DNA of 35,291 nt from Flavobacteriales bacterium. Lineage in GTDB: Bacteria > Bacteroidota > Bacteroidia > Flavobacteriales_E > Vicingaceae. The stretch lies in assembly GCA_020853105.1 (NCBI GenBank), contig JADYZM010000041.1, forward strand, positions 1-35,291, given 5' to 3'. Both the position numbers and the translations under genes were made by a program. Positions 32,887 to 35,291 of the stretch are shown here, one piece after another (within the stretch, counting starts at the first letter, position 1; each line of letters opens with the position of its first letter). Below the pieces are notes generated by a model, which ran no database searches, had not been told where the DNA came from, and saw nothing but the letters and a program-made list of their open reading frames with translations.

Positions 32887-33609
32887 ATGAACATTTCAAA
32901 AGAAACAATCATTGGAGAATTAGTTGCACAAGATTACAGAACAGCTTCTGTTTTTAAGAAAAACGGAATTGACTTCTGTTGCAACGGAAACAGGTCTATT
33001 GCTGAGGCTTGTAATCAAAAACAACTCAACGCTGAAAATATCATTCAAACAATTAAAGAAATAATCGGAAATACAAACGGAGGCTCTGTTGACTTTAATT
33101 CATGGCCACTGGATTTGTTGGCAGACTACATCGAAAAAAAACACCACAGATATGTAGAAGAAAAAACTGTTGAAATAAAACCATATCTTGATAAGATTTG
33201 CAAGGTACATGGAGCTCAACATCCTGAACTGTTTGAAATCAACGATCATTTTATTGCCTCAACCAGTGAACTTTCTATGCACATGAAGAAAGAGGAACTA
33301 ATACTATTTCCTTTCATTAAAAAAATGGCAAAAGCCCAACAAGAAAAAACTGTAGTTGAAAGACCCGGTTTCGAATCGGTTCAAAATCCAATTCAAGCCA
33401 TGATGGATGATCACACAACTGAAGGTGACAGATTTAGAGAAATCGAAAAACTGAGCAACAACTATAATCCTCCTGCAGACGCTTGTAATACCTATCGTGT
33501 AACTTTTGCTTTACTCAAAGAATTTGAACAAGATTTACATCTACACATTCACTTAGAAAACAATATCTTGTTCCCAAAAGCAATTGAACTGGAAAAAGTA
33601 ATGCTATAA
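32887..33609 (+). CDS. RIC/ScdA iron-sulfur cluster repair di-iron protein
   Basis: 240 residues, full length. The N-terminal ScdA_N domain (about 1-60) has the FKKNGIDFCCNGNRSIAEAC motif with C31, C32 and C42; the hemerythrin-like domain (about 80-236) has HGAQHPELFEI, MHMKKEELILFPF, DDHTTEGDRF and HIHLENNILFP, the di-iron ligands. RIC proteins restore Fe-S clusters after nitrosative or oxidative damage. It lies 22 bases after the methyltransferase and 1 base before the DUF488 gene. The truncated gene at the left edge of the window is a close paralogue, so this genome has at least two RIC genes. Confidence 0.95.
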   Translation: MNISKETIIGELVAQDYRTASVFKKNGIDFCCNGNRSIAEACNQKQLNAENIIQTIKEIIGNTNGGSVDFNSWPLDLLADYIEKKHHRYVEEKTVEIKPYLDKICKVHGAQHPELFEINDHFIASTSELSMHMKKEELILFPFIKKMAKAQQEKTVVERPGFESVQNPIQAMMDDHTTEGDRFREIEKLSNNYNPPADACNTYRVTFALLKEFEQDLHLHIHLENNILFPKAIELEKVML

Positions 33610-33610
33610 A

Positions 33611-33958
33611 ATGATTGTAATAAAACGTATATACGACAAACCCAATTCTAATGACGGATATAGAATTTTAGTTGACAGGCTTTGGCCAAGAGGTGTGAAA
33701 AAAGAATATGCCATGCTTAATGAATGGAACAAAACTATCGCTCCTTCAACTGAATTGCGGAAGTGGTTTGCCCACAAATCTGAAAATTTTAAACAGTTTT
33801 CAGAATTATATACTGTTGAATTAAATGAGCAAAAAGAAGAGTTAAGTCGGATTAAAAACATTTCAAAATCTGAAAACTTAACTCTTCTCTATGCTGCCAA
33901 AAATCCTTTAATAAATCATGCTTTAGTTTTATTAAACGTTTTAAAATCAATTCATTAA
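33611..33958 (+). CDS. DUF488 (YeaO-like) protein
   Basis: 115 residues. The family motif RILVDRLWPRGVKK (about 18-31) is clear, followed by LNEWNKTIAPSTELRKWFAH and LLYAAKNPLINHALVL, all usual for the short DUF488 group. Biochemical function is unknown; members often occur near stress and iron genes. It starts 1 base after the RIC stop and is 9 bases from the next gene, so it belongs to the operon. Confidence 0.88.
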   Translation: MIVIKRIYDKPNSNDGYRILVDRLWPRGVKKEYAMLNEWNKTIAPSTELRKWFAHKSENFKQFSELYTVELNEQKEELSRIKNISKSENLTLLYAAKNPLINHALVLLNVLKSIH

Positions 33959-33967
33959 TCTTATAAA

Positions 33968-34306
33968 ATGAATTTGCCCATGTTAAACAGCTTTAATAAA
34001 CATACAGAATATGAAACCGTTACAGAAGCACTTACTGATTTAAAGAAGCGCGGCTACACCATAGACTTTAATTTATTGTCTGAAAAAGATTGTTTGGTAT
34101 GCCATAAATCAGAAATAGAGCTATCACCTGATGATTTTCAGGTTGATGAATCCCACCGTTTCTATGGGCTATCCGATCCCGGAGATGAAATGATTGTTTA
34201 TGCTATTTCTTCTAAAAATTATAACGTAAAAGGTGTTCTTGTAAATGGTTACGGCTTATACTCCGTAAGTTTATCTTCAAAAATGGTTTCTAAACTAAAT
34301 ACCTGA
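33968..34306 (+). CDS. Small conserved Bacteroidota protein with CLVC motif (often mislabelled PRPP synthetase)
   Basis: 112 residues: YETVTEALTDLKKRGYTIDF, C42-L-V-C45, then DDFQVDESHRFYGLSDPGD and IVYAISSKNYNVKGVLVNGY. I recall this as a small Bacteroidota family sometimes annotated 'phosphoribosylpyrophosphate synthetase', but it has no PRPP loop and is unrelated to prs at 13716. The two cysteines could bind a metal. Function unknown. Met at residue 5 is an alternative start. It sits in the RIC operon. Confidence 0.75.
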   Translation: MNLPMLNSFNKHTEYETVTEALTDLKKRGYTIDFNLLSEKDCLVCHKSEIELSPDDFQVDESHRFYGLSDPGDEMIVYAISSKNYNVKGVLVNGYGLYSVSLSSKMVSKLNT

Positions 34307-34311
34307 TTACT

Positions 34312-34593
34312 ATGGATATTACTAAAACGTTAGTCGATTTTTTTAAAATGCCTGAAGAGGAAACAAAAAACAAAACTCCAGAAGGCTTATGCCCTGTATG
34401 TTGGGGTTATCAGCAATACGATAAAAAAATTCGAATCCTATACAAAGACAAGCAAATTGACGTAAACAATCACAAAGACAATTATACAGTGATACAAGAT
34501 TTTGTAAAACATCATGTGGACGGAATCAAATTAAAACACGGCGAAACCATTTCTTGCCCGACTTGTGGAAAATCAGAAGAAAAAAATGAGTAA
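34312..34593 (+). CDS. Small zinc-ribbon-like protein, function unknown
   Basis: 93 residues with two CPxC pairs, C27-P-V-C30 (GLCPVCWGYQQYD) and C82-P-T-C85 (SCPTCGKSEE), spaced like a zinc ribbon, plus His residues in the middle (KHHVDGIKLKHGE). It could bind zinc or iron. It starts 5 bases after the previous stop and overlaps the start of the hemerythrin gene by 8 bases. I recognise the general type as Bacteroidota-specific but know no function. Confidence 0.75.
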   Translation: MDITKTLVDFFKMPEEETKNKTPEGLCPVCWGYQQYDKKIRILYKDKQIDVNNHKDNYTVIQDFVKHHVDGIKLKHGETISCPTCGKSEEKNE

Positions 34594-35053
34594 AAAACCT
34601 ACTCCGATAAAACGTGTAGAAGCGCTCAAAGAATTAAGCAGAGATCATTATCACGGTTTGTTACTTTGCTGGAAAATAAGACAAGGAATAAAAGCTGGCA
34701 TAGAACCTGAAAGAATAAAAAAATATTTGGATTGGTTCTGGTTAAATCATTTGAAAGAGCATTTTAGAATTGAAGAAGAACTATTGTTTCCAATATTAGG
34801 AAACGACAACGAAAATTGTAAAAAAGCTATTTCTGAGCACAAAAGACTAAAAAGTCTTTTCGAAAATAAATCACATCTTTCTAAAATATTTGTATCGATT
34901 GAAGATGAACTAGAAAAACACATTCGCTTTGAAGAGAGAATTTTATTTAATGAAATTCAACAAAAAGCATCTGAACAAGAATTAGCAACTGTTTTAAAAG
35001 CACATAACACTAAATTTTTCGACACTTGGACTGATGAATTTTGGAAAAACTAA
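34586..35053 (+). CDS. Hemerythrin-domain (HHE) protein
   Basis: 155 residues from ATG 34586, preferred to the in-frame GTG at 34565, which lies inside the zinc-ribbon gene and would only add MENQKKK. HHE motifs: SRDHYHGLLLCWKIR (about 18-32), LKEHFRIEEELLFPIL (about 54-69), ISEHKRLKSLF and LEKHIRFEERILFNEI, supplying the His/Glu set of a di-iron site. It probably binds O2 or NO or senses iron. It overlaps the previous gene by 8 bases and precedes the DUF2024 gene by 5. Confidence 0.88.
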   Translation: MSKKPTPIKRVEALKELSRDHYHGLLLCWKIRQGIKAGIEPERIKKYLDWFWLNHLKEHFRIEEELLFPILGNDNENCKKAISEHKRLKSLFENKSHLSKIFVSIEDELEKHIRFEERILFNEIQQKASEQELATVLKAHNTKFFDTWTDEFWKN

Positions 35054-35058
35054 AAACT

Positions 35059-35291
35059 ATGAGAGTAGCAATATGGGACACCTACGTACCCAAGAAAGAC
35101 AGCAATATCATGCATTTTGATATAATTGTTCCTGAAGAAATGAAGGATAAAGAAACAATTTTCAAATACGGTAATGAATTTCTAAAATCTAAAGGGTTAG
35201 AAGGTTTACCAATTACCACAGAAGAGTGTAAATTCTGTCACACTGAACATATTAAACCTCACTGGGAAGAAAGTATTTTAACAAAAGGTTA
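35059..35291 (+). CDS. DUF2024 family protein, 3' end outside window
   Basis: 77 codons are visible from ATG 35059 to the window edge, with no stop. MRVAIWDTYVPKKDSNIMHF, DIIVPEEMKDKETIFKYG and the cysteine pair EECKFCHTEHIKPHWE match the small DUF2024 family (about 85-90 residues), so only around ten residues should be missing. Function unknown. It continues the operon begun at 31246. Confidence 0.82.
   Translation, partial: MRVAIWDTYVPKKDSNIMHFDIIVPEEMKDKETIFKYGNEFLKSKGLEGLPITTEECKFCHTEHIKPHWEESILTKG

Noticed and set aside
33968..34306. A second PRPP synthetase
   Set aside because: At 112 residues it has no PRPP-binding loop or catalytic segment; the label sometimes attached to this family appears to be a misannotation.

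Overview
The window looks like chromosomal DNA of a low-GC Bacteroidota (Flavobacteriia-like) facultative denitrifier. Evidence for the phylum: promoters of the TAnnTTTG (-7) type, a type IX secretion sorting domain, lipoproteins with SC-GG starts, HmuY/TonB-receptor pairs, periplasmic TPR signalling proteins, and small proteins of families I know only from Bacteroidota. No mobile element, CRISPR array or phage gene was seen. The genus cannot be named from the sequence.

Left arm (1-8716): nitrite/NO respiration and haem uptake. A 5'-truncated RIC/ScdA di-iron repair gene, an NsrR-like Rrf2 regulator and a Crp/Fnr regulator with an N-terminal cysteine cluster form one operon. Next is nirS (cytochrome cd1 nitrite reductase, here a predicted lipoprotein), behind a promoter with three Fnr-like boxes whose centres lie exactly 44 bp apart. 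A four-gene operon follows: a T9SS-exported HmuY-like protein, a TonB-dependent haem-type receptor, a HmuY-like lipoprotein and a cytochrome c lipoprotein.

Middle (8761-15848): housekeeping. A small Ala-rich lipoprotein; a single-ORF fusion of glutamyl-tRNA reductase with hydroxymethylbilane synthase, overlapping hemD; an adenosine-kinase-type PfkB kinase on the opposite strand; tRNA-Asn(GUU) and tRNA-Leu(CAA), each with a terminator; then prs-rplY-pth. The pth gene carries a perfect 32-bp palindrome followed by eight T inside its coding sequence.

Right-centre (15993-30511): a tightly packed same-strand block. A PaaY-like hexapeptide protein is followed directly by seven paralogous genes, each coding for signal peptide, periplasmic TPRs, one membrane helix and a cytoplasmic coiled coil. 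All seven end at the same point: just after the helix that normally opens a SpoIIE/RsbU-type PP2C phosphatase domain. One free-standing gene between the fifth and sixth supplies the missing catalytic domain with all metal ligands. I read this as a split, multi-input PP2C system: many periplasmic sensors and one shared cytoplasmic phosphatase. This is the best candidate for an undescribed system. Two outer-membrane beta-barrel genes, one with N-terminal helix-hairpin-helix motifs, end the block.

Right arm (30569-35291): an LTxxQ/Spy-like periplasmic protein, then a second NO/iron-stress operon: Rrf2, group III truncated haemoglobin, SAM methyltransferase, full-length RIC, DUF488, two small cysteine-pair proteins, a hemerythrin-domain protein and a DUF2024 gene cut by the window end. 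Both ends of the window therefore carry RIC plus an Rrf2 regulator with the same cysteine positions, which fits nitrite respiration and its NO by-product.
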